From NCBI GenBank assembly GCA_002049455.2, contig KV919164.1, positions 1 through 58,360 on the forward strand: a DNA stretch of 58,360 nucleotides. Reading direction: 5' to 3'. The notes beneath the pieces were generated by a model. It ran no database searches, was not told where the DNA came from, and was given only the letters and a program-made list of their open reading frames with translations. Both the position numbers and the translations under genes were made by a program. Source of the stretch: Porphyra umbilicalis (lineage: Eukaryota > Rhodophyta > Bangiophyceae > Bangiales > Bangiaceae). Shown here one piece after another: positions 9,950 through 21,427 of this stretch. Positions within the stretch are counted from its first letter, which is position 1. The number at the start of each line of letters is the position of its first letter.

Positions 9950-12235
9950 CAATGACGTGCTTGTCGACGCAGACGTGGTCGTTGACAATGCGGTGCGTGT
10001 CGAAGCCGACGTTGTGGCCGCCAATACGCACACGGCGAAGAAGACGCGGCACGTGCGTGGGGCACGTCGTTGGTACCGCCGTTGTTGCCAATGACGTGCC
10101 TGTTGACGCCGACGTGGTCGTTGACAACGCGGTGCGCGTCGACGCCAACGTGGTCGTTGACAATGCGGTGCGTGTCGACGCCGACGTTGTGGCCGCTGCC
10201 ACGCACACGGCGAAGCAGACGCGGCATACGTCGGGGAGAGCGTTGTTGGCGCCGCAGTCGTTGCCAATGACGTGCTTGTCAACGCCGACGTGGTCGTTGA
10301 CAATGCGGTGCGTGTCGAAGCCGACGTTGTGGCCGCCGCTACGCACACGGCGAAGAAGACGCGGCACGTGCGTGGGGCACGTCGTTGGTACCGCCGTTGT
10401 TGCCAATGACGTGCTTGTTGACGCCGACGTGGTCGTTGACAACGCGGTGCGCGTCGACGCCAACGTGGTCGTTGACAATGCGGTGCGTGTCGACGCCGAC
10501 GTTGTGGCCGCTGCCACGCACACGGCGAAGCAGACGCGGCATACGTCGGGGAGAGCGTTGTTGGCGCCGCAGTCGTTGCCAATGACGTGCTTGTCAACGC
10601 CGACGTGGTCGTTGACAATGCGGTGCGTGTAGAAGCCGACGTTGTGGCCGCCGCTACGCACACGGCGAAGAAGACGCGGCACGTGCGTGGGGCACGTCGT
10701 TGGTGCCGCCGTCGTTGCCAATGACGTGCTTGTTGACGCCGACGTGGTCGTTGACAACGCGGTGCGCGTCGACGCCAACGTGGTCGTTGACAATGCGGTG
10801 CGTGTCGACGCCGACGTTGTGGCCGCTGCCACGCACACGGCGAAGCAGACGCGGCATACGTCGGGGAGAGCGTTGTTGGCGCCGCAGTCGTTGCCAATGA
10901 CGTGCTTGTCAACGCCGACGTGGTCGTTGACAATGCGGTGCGTGTCGAAGCCGACGTTGTGGCCGCCGCTACGCACACGGCGAAGAAGACGCGGCACGTG
11001 CGTGGGGCACGTCGTTGGTACCGCCGTTGTTGCCAATGACGTGCTTGTTGACGCCGACGTGGTCGTTGACAACGCGGTGCGCGTCGACGCCAACGTGGTC
11101 GTTGACAATGCGGTGCGTGTCGACGCCGACGTTGTGGCCGCTGCCACGCACACGGCGAAGCAGACGCGGCATACGTCGGGGAGAGCGTTGTTGGCGCCGC
11201 AGTCGTTGCCAATGACGTGCTTGTCAACGCCGACGTGGTCGTTGACAATGCGGTGCGTGTCGAAGCCGACGTTGTGGCCGCCGCTACGCACACGGCGAAG
11301 AAGACGCGGCACGTGCGTGGGGCACGTCGTTGGTGCCGCCGTCGTTGCCAATGACGTGCTTGTTGACGCCGACGTGGTCGTTGACAACGCGGTGCGCGTC
11401 GACGCCAACGTGGTCGTTGACAATGCGGTGCGTGTCGACGCCGACGTTGTGGCCGCTGCCACGCACACGGCGAAGCAGACGCGGCATACGTCGGGGAGAG
11501 CGTTGTTGGCGCCGCAGTCGTTGCCAATGACGTGCTTGTCAACGCCGACGTGGTCGTTGACAATGCGGTGCGTGTCGAAGCCGACGTTGTGGCCGCCGCT
11601 ACGCACACGGCGAAGAAGACGCGGCACGTGCGTGGGGCACGTCGTTGGTACCGCCGTTGTTGCCAATGACGTGCTTGTTGACGCCGACGTGGTCGTTGAC
11701 AACGCGGTGCGCGTCGACGCCAACGTGGTCGTTGACAATGCGGTGCGTGTCGACGCCGACGTTGTGGCCGCTGCCACGCACACGGCGAAGCAGACGCGGC
11801 ATACGTCGGGGAGAGCGTTGTTGGCGCCGCAGTCGTTGCCAATGACGTGCTTGTCAACGCCGACGTGGTCGTTGACAATGCGGTGCGTGTCGAAGCCGAC
11901 GTTGTGGCCGCCGCTACGCACACGGCGAAGAAGACGCGGCACGTGCGTGGGGCACGTCGTTGGTGCCGCCGTCGTTGCCAATGACGTGCTTGTTGACGCC
12001 GACGTGGTCGTTGACAACGCGGTGCGCGTCGACGCCGACGTGGTCGTTGACAATGCGGTGCGTGTCGACGCCAACGTTGTGGCCGCTGCCACGCACACGG
12101 CGAAGCAGACGCGGCATACGTCGGGGAGAGCGTTGTTGGCGCCGCAGTCGTTGCCAATGACGTGCTTGTCAACGCCGACGTGGTCGTCGACAATGCGGTG
12201 TTGTCGATACCGACGTTGTGGCCGCTGCCACGCAC
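9950..12235. repeat. 315-bp satellite array with 630-bp dimer structure
   Basis: The motif GTCGGGGAGAGCGTTGTTGG recurs every 315 bases from about 10229 to 12120 (seven copies). Each unit contains two related halves of about 179 and 136 bases, both holding GACGTGGTCGTTGACAA and ACGCACACGGCGAAG. From 10385 on, units alternate between a GGTACCGCCGTTGTTG form and a GGTGCCGCCGTCGTTG form, giving a 630-bp higher-order repeat. Because 315 is divisible by three and the sequence lacks stops, very long frames stay open on both strands. Several frames are equally open, so I do not call a gene, although a repeat protein on the reverse strand with Ser/Thr-rich units cannot be excluded. Confidence 0.9.
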
Positions 12236-13550
12236 ACGGCGAAGCAGACGCGGCATGCGCCGTGCAGCGCGTTCTTGGCACTCCGTTGGCGCCTCCCGCC
12301 CCGCTGCCACGGACACTTCCTCCTCCATCACCGCCGCGTGCGCCGCAGGCGCCACTCTGGCGTACCGTCGCCTTCGTGTCGCGCGCACCCCGACCAGCGC
12401 CGGCGCCGCGCGGGACGGGTCGAGGACGACAGGGGTGCGGGAAGGGGTCGCGGGCGGAAGCGCTGCGCCCCAGTGTTGACCAGAGAAGTACTGCGGCCAA
12501 GCACGGCGTCCACCGCGGACCGCGAAGTGTCGGCCGCCGCCTGCCTCGTCCGCCTGTCACAGCCAGAGGCGGCAAAAGGCTGCAGCCGGCGCCGCTGCCG
12601 CTGCGGCCGCCACGCGCCACAGAGGCGTCCACGACCACACACGCTGCGAGTCGCCGGGCACGACGGCGCGCTCCGACGAGCCGTGGCTGGGGTTGTGCGG
12701 CGTCGCTTGGCACAGCACCGTGTGAGACACTTGTATCGCGTCGGCAGCCGCGACCCGCGGATGCGGGCAGGAGGTCGTCGTCAGCCAGGTCCGGCCGCCG
12801 TTCCACAGCGTCGGGACTCGGCCACGGTGCCCGCTAGAGTCACAGTCGGCTTCGATGGTGTCATCACGAAAGTGGCATGCTGACAAGGTGACGCATGCCA
12901 ATCGGAGCGTCCGTCTCTTAGCCATTTACAGTGAACTGAAACGAGTAAATCCCACCTTCTTCTCCACTCCCGACCAGCGCCTGATTCTGTCTATCTCTTA
13001 CGGAGCTCCTGGCTTTTGCGAAGACGCCTGTCAACCACCACGAAGCAGCAGAGAAAAAACAGTCGCACAATCTCTATCGCATGAAAATGAAAGCGACATA
13101 CTCGACACACACGTCAGCGTCACCGGCGTCCCAGCTCGACGCCCCCTGCCGGTGCACCACCGCCAGCCGCACGTGCGTGGCGGTGGCGCGCCAGCGGGAC
13201 GCGTGCACCTCCCCGACCTCCAACACGCACACGCCCGCGAGGGTGTCGGCGCCGACGAAATAGACGGCGCCGAGGCAATAGACGAGCCCAGACGCCCGCA
13301 ATCCGGCGCTGCCGTCGCCCCGCCCGCGGCCGTTGCTGCAGGTGCGCCCACACTCACATGCGTCCGACGGGCCGTCCGCGTCTGACTGGCCGTGCGCGTC
13401 ACACCAGGTCGTCCGCGTCCCGTCGGTCGTCCGCGTCACGCACGGCAGTGACGGAGGCGCACACGCGTAGACGGTGGCACCACTGATGACGCCACGGTGC
13501 GCGGTGGCCACCCAGGTGCTGCACGCGGCCAGCGTCGACGCCGGCGTCAC
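12236..13550. other. Unassigned GC-rich region between satellites
   Basis: No convincing gene. Frames entering from the 315-bp array run on to about 12806-12837 but have low-complexity Arg/Pro/Ala composition. At 13370-13445 there is a short degenerate repeat of GTCCGCGTC and GTCCGAC. The stretch 12880-13090 is less GC-rich and contains no clear open frame. Confidence 0.4.
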
Positions 13551-13554
13551 CGCC

Positions 13555-15540
13555 CGCCGCGTCGCCAACCAGGTGCAGCACGCGGCCGGCGCCAACGCCG
13601 ACGAGTAGCGCAACCCGTGCGGCCGACTGTACGTCGCTGACGCGGTGGCCAACACGGCAGCGTCGACGGCGTTGTCGACCGCGCCGACGCGGACGCCGCC
13701 GACGCCGGCGTCACCGCCCGCCGCGTCGCCAACCAGGTGCAGCACGCGGCCGGCGCCAACGCCGACGGGTAGCGCAACCCGTGCCGCCGACTGTGCGTTG
13801 CGGACGCGGTGGCCAGCACGGCAGCGTCGACGGCGTTGTCCACCGCGCCGACGCGGCCAGCGTCGACGCCGGCGTCACCGCCCGCCGCGTCGCCAACCAG
13901 GTGCAGCACGCGGCCGGCGCCAACGCCGACGAGTAGCGCAACCCGTGCCGCCGACTGTGCGTTGCGGACGCGGTGGCCAGCACGGCAGCGTCGACGGCGT
14001 TGTCCACCGCGCCGACGCGGCCAGCTTCGACGCCGGCGTCACCGCCCGCCGCGTCGCCAACCAGGTGCAGCACGCGGCCGGCGCCAACGCCGACGAGTAG
14101 CGCAACCCGTGCCGCCGACTGTGCGTTGCGGACGCGGTGGCCAACACGGCAGCGTCGACGGCGTTGTCGACCGCGCCGACGCGGACGCCGCCGACGCCGG
14201 CGTCACCGCCCGCCGCGTCGCCAAACAGGTGCAGCACGCGGCCGGCGCCAACGCCGACGAGTAGCGCAACCCGTGCCGCCGACTGTGCGTTGCGGACGCG
14301 GTGGCCATCACGGCAGCGTCGACGGCGTTGTGCACCGCGCCGACGCGGCCAGCGTCGACGCTGGCGTCACCGCCCGCCGCGTCGCCAACCAGGTGCAGCA
14401 CGCGGCCGGCGCCAACGCCGACGAGTAGCGCAACCCGTGCCGCCGACTGTGCGTTGCGGACGCGGTGGCCAACACGGCAGCGTCGACGGCGTTGTCCACC
14501 GCGCCGACGCGGACGCCGCCGACGCCGGCGTCATCGCCCGCCGCGTCGCCAACCAGGTGCAGCACGCGGCCGGCGCCAACGCCGACGAGTAGCGCAACCC
14601 GGGCCGCCGACTGTGCGTCGCGGACGCGGTGGCCAACACGGCAGCGTCGACGGCGTTGTCGACCGCGCCGACGCGGACGCCGCCGACGCCGGCGTCACCG
14701 CCCGCCGCGTCGCCAACCAGATGCAGCACGCGGCCGGCGTCAACGCCGACGAGTAGCGCAACCCGTGCCGCCGACTGTGCGTCGCGGACGCGGTGGCCAA
14801 CACGGCAGCGTCGACGGCGTTGTCGACCGCGCCGACGCGGACGCCGGCGACGCCGGCGTCACCGCCCGCCGCGTCGCCAACCAGGTGCAGCACGCGGCCG
14901 GCGTCAACGCCGACGAGTAGCGCAACCCGTGCCGCCGACTGTGCGTCGCGGACGCGGTGGCCAACACGGCAGCGTCGACGGCGTTGTCCACCGCGCCGAC
15001 GCGGACGCCGCCGACGCCGGCGTCACCGCCCGCCGCGTCGCCAACCAGGTGCAGCACGAGGCCGGCGTCAACGCCGACGAGTAGCGCAACCCGTGCCGCC
15101 GACTGTGCGTCGCGGACGTGGTGGCCAACACGGCAGCGTCGACGGCGTTATCGACCGCGCCGACGCGGACGCCGCCGACGCCGGCGTCACCGCCCGCCGC
15201 GTCGCCAACCAGGTGCAGCACGAGGCCGGCGTCAACGCCGACGAGTAGCGCAACCCGTGCCGCCGACTGTGCGTTGCGGACGCGGTGGCCAACACGGCAG
15301 CGTCGACGGCGTTGTCCACCGCGCCGACGCGGACGCCGCCGACGCCGGCGTCACCGCCCGCCGCGTTGCCAACCAGGTGCAGCACGCGGCCGGCGTCAAC
15401 GCCGACGAGTAGCGCAACCCGTGCCGCCGACTGTGCGTCGCGGACGCGGTGGCCAACACGGCAGCGTCGACGGCGTTGTCCACCGCGCCGACGCGGACGC
15501 CGCCGACGCCGGCGTCACCGCCCGCCGCGTTGCCAACGAA
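13555..15540. repeat. 164-bp satellite, array 1 (reverse orientation)
   Basis: About twelve units with a 164-bp period, for example CGCAACCCGTGCCGCCGACT recurring at 13774, 13938, 14102, 14266 and onward. Read on the reverse strand each unit carries TTGCGCTACTCGTCGGCG, close to the TTGCGCTCCTCGTCGGCG core of arrays 2 and 3, so the three arrays belong to one family. The array stops about 25 bases from the stop codon of the E(z) gene, so that gene's 3' end reads straight into satellite DNA. Open frames of about 120-151 codons inside it are cut at every unit by GAGTAG and are not genes. Confidence 0.93.
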
Positions 15541-15563
15541 CACCAGCAGGCATAGCAATCGAG

Positions 15564-18482
15564 TCAGACACGCCAGTCCTTGAGACTGTACCCATAATCG
15601 AAAAACAGTTCCTCGCCCGGCACCAAGTCCCGGGCAGCAAAGAACCCCACGCGTATGTACCCACAAACGCTGAGCAGCTTCGGCGTCAGGTTGGCCCCGT
15701 CCCCTTTGTGGTTGATGTATCGCAGGCTGCCGCCGACGCGTGTTGCGTCCAGCACGAGTGTGCGGGTCAGCGTATACAAGAAGCTGACCCCGATTGCGTC
15801 ATACACTCGGCCGCGAGCGTGCGCATCGGCGTGAGGGAGAAGCTCGCCCACGTACTCGCCCACAAAGTCACCAGCCGCCGCGCCCTCAGCTGCAAACACG
15901 CCGAAGCCGTGTGCCTGGGAGCGTCCGAGCACGACACGCACACGGGAACCGACCTGGACTTGTACGTTTCGGCTGCGCCGGCTGCCGGCGACTCCACCGG
16001 CGACTGGGTCGACAGCCGACAACAGGCCTGTCGGCCAATTGTCGTTGCGGTCACCGCCACGAAGTGGAGGGCAGGCGTCGTTGACGCCCGACGCCGGCGG
16101 CCAGGCGGCTCCGCATGTGGAGCATGCGTCCGGGTCGCACTCGCGGTCTTCGGCGTAGCAGGGGCACTCGTCTGTCGCGCACCTCCCCGGCGCCAAGCAT
16201 TCGCAATGCACCCGTCGCCAGCAGAAACGGGACCCAGGAGCCGAGACTGTTGAAAACCAGGCAGTGTCCGACGGCGTCGAGTGTGCCGACCGCGACGCCC
16301 TCGCGGGCTGTTGTCCGGCGCCGACACGCCCGTCGATCGATGTTGCCCAAGTGGCTGTAGCGGGAGACTGGTCCGGTGCCACCCAACGTACGTGCGAGCA
16401 GCCGCAAAACTTCTCACAGGGAATACCAGCGCGCGCGCACCGGCACACCCTTTCCGTACACTCCCCGACGTGAAAGCAGGGGACAAAGTCGACTGCCGCG
16501 TCGTCAATCTGGCTGCCGTCCTCCACAGACGGCGACGCGGTCGGTTGCCCATGACGCCGCCTCTGCGACGAGGCGGCTTGCGACAGGGAAGTGGTTTCTG
16601 CCGTCGACGAGTCGTCGGCACGCGGATCGATCGCATCCATGAGCGGCGCCTGGACCGGTGCGGCGCCGGCCACTGGCCACCCGAACGCCTCGACGTACGC
16701 GACCGTTTGATGGGTGTCGGGAGGAAGAGTGACGGGGCGGGCGGGTGGTGGCGCCGACAGAGGGTCGCTAGGGCAAGAACCGTGCAGGCGGCAAGCGTAA
16801 CGTAGGCATACGCGGCAGAGCAGACGCGCCAATGTGTCTTGCGACAGCGCCGACGAGTCCATGAAATCATTTGACGCGTGGCTGGACGCCGCTGCCGCAG
16901 ACGTATGAGGCGGAGGAACGCAGCCAAGGAAGGAGCCGACGCAAGGCAACTCGGCCACGCGGTCGGCACCGTCGGTCAGTCGGAGCGTGGACAGCACGTC
17001 GCGCACGCTGGCGACGTCGCGTCTTAGGGCGTCGGCGTCAGCCAGAACAGATGCAACGTCCCCCGCCTGACGCATGGCCCACGCACGGCTCGCTCGGGGA
17101 AGGCCGGCAGCACTTGCATCGGCCGCTACCGCTGCCAATGCCTCGATGACAGGGCCCTTCTGCCCCCAGCGGCCTACTGACGCCGCCGACTGTGCGGTCG
17201 CCGTGCCGGAGAGGCGAGGCACAGTCGCCGACCGGGGACACGCGCGCGGGCGAGCACGTGCGGCGCCACTGGCGAGAACGACGGCCAAGCTGGCACCGCC
17301 CGTCAATTGCTCCAGCGTAGATTGGCGCGTGGCTTGCTCGATGCGTCTCTCCCGCGCAGCGGCGTGATGGCGGGCAGGTCTGTCGACGAGCGCAATCGTC
17401 CGTCGCACTCGTGCCGTAGGTCGACCCAAACCACGGGCAATGGCGTTAACCACGGTCTGGCCTTCGCCAAGCATGCGCACGACAGCGCGCACCCCGGCAC
17501 GCTCTGCCATTCGCCGCGTCCTTGCCGACAGGCTGTAGTACCCCACCCCCCTGTCAGCGTCGTCCTCCTCAGAGAGGTCGCTGTCGCTGTCGACGACACC
17601 CGCCTACCGGTCCAAGCGAGCGCGCCGCGCCGACTCCGCAAACTCACCGGTCACCCCGCCCATGTCCGGCACGAACCGCTGCGCCGAAGCGTCCTCGACG
17701 CGCCGCCACACCCGGCGGGTGGGCGAGCAGAACGTGTACGTCGGCGGCCGCTCGACAGCCGGAAGCATCGTCATCCGAATGGTGCCCGCCCGTGGTAGGT
17801 CGTCACCGGACGGCAGTCGCGTCCCCAAAGGTGCGGCAAACCTCGTAGTCGTCGTTGGCACGTGGAGGGAAGGCCGTGCGGAGACTGACGCTGGCGCTGC
17901 GGGCGCGCGCTGGCGGTCAACGGCACACGTAGCAGGCCCACCCGACCCCGAGTGCACCCGGCGCACCTTTCGTGGCGACGGCTTTGCGGCGTTGCTCGCC
18001 GAAAGCCCGTCGTCGCAGCTCCCACGTTGACCGCCAGCACCGTCGGTACCTCCCACACTCACACATTGACGCAACGCAGGCCCTCCACCCCCCGACCATT
18101 GGCAAGTACATACGCCCGTGGCGGCGTCGCAGGCGCCGGATGACCCCACAACCCAAGAGGCGTCAGTGCCGCCGGCGCCGTCTCTGAGCACCAGACGCGC
18201 TACATCCAAGGTTGCCAAAACCAGCGCGGGGTCGCCGGTGGGAGCAGCAGCAGCGACAACACGCTGCTGCCGGCGAACGGTGGCACGGTTGAGCCGAATG
18301 GCGACCTCTACCGCCGTGCGCTGCCGACGCAGCGTGCAGCGCGCAGTTGTTTCGAGCACGTCGGCCACGGTGCGAGCAAGGCGTCGTGGCTCATCGGCGT
18401 CGTCATCGTCGATGTGGGACGAGGCGCGGGGCTCATCAAGCTCCGGCCAATCCAGGAGGAGATGGGTGTCGGAACAGTCCAT
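15564..18482 (-). CDS. E(z)/EZH-type histone H3K27 methyltransferase, with in-frame TAG
   Basis: Homolog of Enhancer of zeste, the catalytic subunit of Polycomb repressive complex 2, which methylates histone H3 Lys27. From the ATG at 18482 the order is: an N-terminal region with RPPTYTFC resembling the plant RVPPYTTW segment; an acidic stretch (VVDSDSDLSEEDD) at about residue 296; LCRVCLRYACRLHG at about 560; a pre-SET CXC region with CEKFCGCS, CRCARAG and CPCYAEDRECDPDACSTCG at about 660-770; and a C-terminal SET domain at about 855-970 with GFGVFAAEGA, RYINH, GEELFFDYGYS. It ends TGA. One TAG at 17604-17606 (codon 293) splits the frame; the frame is the same on both sides. The usual NHS motif reads NHK. 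The gene lies between two 164-bp satellite arrays. The family is firm; the start is a choice among upstream Met codons. Confidence 0.88.
17604..17606 (-). other. In-frame TAG inside the E(z) gene
   Basis: The upstream frame ends ARRARLDR then TAG, and continues without shift as AGVVDSDSDLSEEDD. The acidic stretch directly after the TAG corresponds in position to the acidic segment of plant and animal E(z) proteins, so the TAG lies inside homologous sequence. An alternative is a 57-base intron from the GTAGGC covering the TAG to GACAG, which would also keep frame but would remove the acidic segment. Confidence 0.8.
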
Positions 18483-18528
18483 GTCAGGCGCCGCCGCGAC
18501 AGTGACAAAAGACCACTTGGGGATACTC

Positions 18529-18599
18529 GGCAGGCATCGACGCTGAGGCCCAGTCTTGACGGCAGGCATCGACGCTGAGGCGCAGTCTTGACGGCAGGC
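18529..18599. repeat. 32-bp tandem repeat upstream of E(z)
   Basis: The unit GGCAGGCATCGACGCTGAGG plus 12 more bases is present twice (18529-18560, 18561-18592) with a third partial copy. It lies 47 bases before the chosen E(z) start codon, so it is probably in the 5' UTR or promoter. CCAATCAGC at 18628 upstream could be a CCAAT box. Confidence 0.75.
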
Positions 18600-18849
18600 T
18601 CCAAACGTGCAGGCACGCGTGTTGTCCAATCAGCGGGCGCCAAACCAAACAGGTCATTGGAACGACATGTTCCCATTGGCCGGAAAGATTCGATGCACGT
18701 CGTGGGATGCCAAAGTCAAGGCGGGTCCTCAGAAAACAGATTTTCTAGCCGCACATGTCGCAGATGTGTGGTCCTGTTGGTCGGCTCCTCGGCCGTGGTC
18801 GGCCATAACTCGGGCTGGTGTTTGGGGACGCGCCCAGCTTCAACGCGGT

Positions 18850-21425
18850 TCACGCCGTCGTCGTGCTGGCCGCGGAGAGCGACGTAGAGGTGGCTGCTAT
18901 TGCGGCGATCGCGGCAGCGACGAACAAGGCAGCAGTCATTTTGCGCTTCTCGTTGGTGTCGGGGCCCACGGCGTGGCACGTGTGGTTGACAACCTGAAAA
19001 ACGGCGACGCGGGCGTGCCGTCGCCAAGCGCGCCCAGCAGGGCGACGCAGTTGTAGCCGCCGCCGTGTCAGGCGCGGCGGCGTCGCTCAAGGCGGCCGAC
19101 GATTGCGCTCGTCGACCGCGCCGTAGCCAACGTCGTTGTACTCGTTCTTCGAAACGTGACAAACGTCGACGCGCTGGCCGCCGTCGTCGTGCGCGCCGCC
19201 GACGGCGACGCAGGTGTGGCCGCCGTTGGGGCGCCCGCGGTGGCGACGCACACGACGACCGGCGGCTTGCGCACTTCGTCGGCGTCATCGCCGACGACGT
19301 TGCGCTCGATATTGACGACGTCGCCGTCGCCGACGCGGTCGTCGCCGGCGTGGTGCGCGCCGCTGAGGGTGACGCAGAAGTGGCTGCCACCGCGTCGACC
19401 GCGGCGGCGTCGCTTAGGGCGACCGACGGCTTGCTCTTCTCTTCGGCGCCGTGGCCGACGACGTTGCGGGCGTGGTCGGCATCACGACGAACGCCGAAGC
19501 GGTCGCCGCCTGCGTCGCGCGCGCCTCAGACGGCGACGCAGCTGTAGCCGCCGGCGTGGCAGGCGCGGCGGAGACGTCCAAGGCGACCAACGGTTTGCGA
19601 TCTTCGTCGGCGCCGTGGCCGTCGACGTTGCGCTCTTTGCTGGACACGTGAAAAACGCCGAAGCGGTCGTCGCGACCGTTGTGCGCGCAGGGGAGGGCGA
19701 CGCATGTGTCGCCGCCGTCGGGGCGCCCGCGGCGGCGACGCACACGACGACCGGCGGCTTGCGCACTTCGTCGGCGTCATCGCCGACGACGTTGCGCTCG
19801 ATATTGACGACGTCGCCGTCGCCGACGCGGTCGTCGCCGGCGTGGTGCGCGCCGCTGAGGGTGACGCAGAAGTGGCTGCCACCGCGTCGACCGCGGCGGC
19901 GTCGCTTAAGGCGACCGACGGCTTGCTCTTCTCTTCGGCGCCGTGGCCGACGACGTTGCGGGCGTGGTCGGCATCACGACGAACGCCGAAGCGGTCGCGG
20001 CCTGCGTCCTGCGCGCCTCAGACGGCGACGCAGCTGTAGCCGCCGGCGTGGCAGGCGCGGCGGAGACGTCCAAGGCGACCAACGGTTTGCGATCTTCGTC
20101 GGCGCCGTGGCCGTCGACGTTGCGCTCTTTGCTGGACACGTGAAAAACGCCGAAGCGGTCGTCGCGACCGTTGTGCGCGCAGGGGAGGGCGACGCATGTG
20201 TCGCCGCCGTCGGGGCGCCCGCGGCGGCGACGCACACGACGACCGGCGGCTTGCGCACTTCGTCGGCGTCATCGCCGACGACGTTGCGCTCGATATTGAC
20301 GACGTCGCCGTCGCCGACGCGGTCGTCGCCGGCGTGGTGCGCGCCGCTGAGGGTGACGCAGAAGTGGCTGCCACCGCGTCGACCGCGGCGGCGTCGCTTA
20401 AGGCGACCGACGGCTTGCTCTTCTCTTCGGCGCCGTGGCCGACGACGTTGCGGGCGTGGTCGGCATCACGACGAACGCCGAAGCGGTCGCGGCCTGCGTC
20501 CTGCGCGCCTCAGACGGCGACGCAGCTGTAGCCGCCGGCGTGGCAGGCGCGGCGGAGACGTCGAAGGCGACCAACGGTTTGCGATCTTCGTCGGCGCCGT
20601 GGCCGTCGACGTTGCGCTCTTTGCTGGACACGTGAAAAACGCCGAAGCGGTCGTCGCGACCGTTGTGCGCGCAGGGGAGGGCGACGCATGTGTCGCCGCC
20701 GTCGGGGCGCCCGCGGCGGCGACGCACACGACGACCGGCGGCTTGCGCACTTCGTCGGCGTCATCGCCGACGACGTTGCGCTCGATATTGACGACGTCGC
20801 CGTCGCCGACGCGGTCGTCGCCGGCGTGGTGCGCGCCGCTGAGGGTGACGCAGAAGTGGCTGCCACCGCGTCGACCGCGGCGGCGTCGCTTAGGGCGACC
20901 GACGGCTTGCGCTCCTCGTCGGCGCCGTGGCCGACGACGTTGCGCGCGTGGTCGGCATCGCGACGAACGCCGAAGCGGTCGCGGCCTGCGTCGCGCGCGC
21001 CGCAGACGGCGACGCTGTTACAGCTGCCTTAGTGTCAGGCGCCGCGGCGACGTTCAAGGCGACAGACGGATTGCGCTCCTCGTCGGCGCCGTCGCCGACC
21101 GCGTTGCCCTCGTTTTACACGACGTCACCGACGCCGTCGCGGTCAAGGGGGGCGTGGCGTGCGCCACGGAGGGCAACACAGCCGTGGGTGCCATCGCACA
21201 GATTGTGGAGGCGACGCTGAAGGCGTGCGCTGTGTTTTTCTGCACGTTAACGTCGTCGCGAACCGCGGTGCACTTGTCGTTGCTGACGCTGACGTCGCCG
21301 TTGTCGTGGGCGTCGCTGGCGGCTACGGAGGTGTCGCCGCCGCCGCGGCGACCGCGGCGGCGACGGTCACGGCGACGCCTGTTGTGCGCCGCCAGTCGTC
21401 GCCTGTGTCTCGGTCGTCGTGGAGG
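18850..21425. repeat. 164-bp satellite, array 2, with 492-bp trimer structure
   Basis: Units of 164 bases recur with three distinguishable subtypes in fixed order, giving a 492-bp higher-order repeat: the CTTGCTCTTCTCTTCGGCGC type recurs at 19428, 19920 and 20412. The core TTGCG(C/A)TC(C/T)TCGTCGGCG lies in the forward orientation, opposite to array 1. Units near the edges (18850-19200 and 20990-21420) are degenerate, as expected for satellite margins. Because 164 is not divisible by three, frames close only after three units, which is why a 759-codon open frame spans the array; I regard it as an artefact. The last degenerate units reach the ATG of the transposase gene. Confidence 0.92.
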
Positions 21426-21427
21426 TC

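Larger units (their letters stand above)
6205..10191. repeat. Right arm of large inverted repeat
   Basis: This is the mirror copy of 1-3988. It starts with TATGGCACTTCCACAAAAAA at the inner boundary and continues outward through about 1.2 kb of non-coding DNA, the unknown gene (7466-9538) and into the 315-bp satellite. Amino-acid changing differences from the left copy include Lys to Glu and Ser to Ala in the shared gene, so the arms are not simply one molecule read twice. The satellite continues past 10191 to about 12230, while the left arm is cut by the window edge. Confidence 0.95.

Noticed and set aside
9707..12837. Very long open frames (731 to 1001 codons, both strands) across the 315-bp satellite
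   Set aside because: The unit is a multiple of three and lacks stops, so several frames on both strands are open at once; no frame has domain motifs beyond the repeat.
13555..15540. Satellite array 1 as a CRISPR array
   Set aside because: Units are full-length tandem copies without unique spacers, and the setting is eukaryotic.
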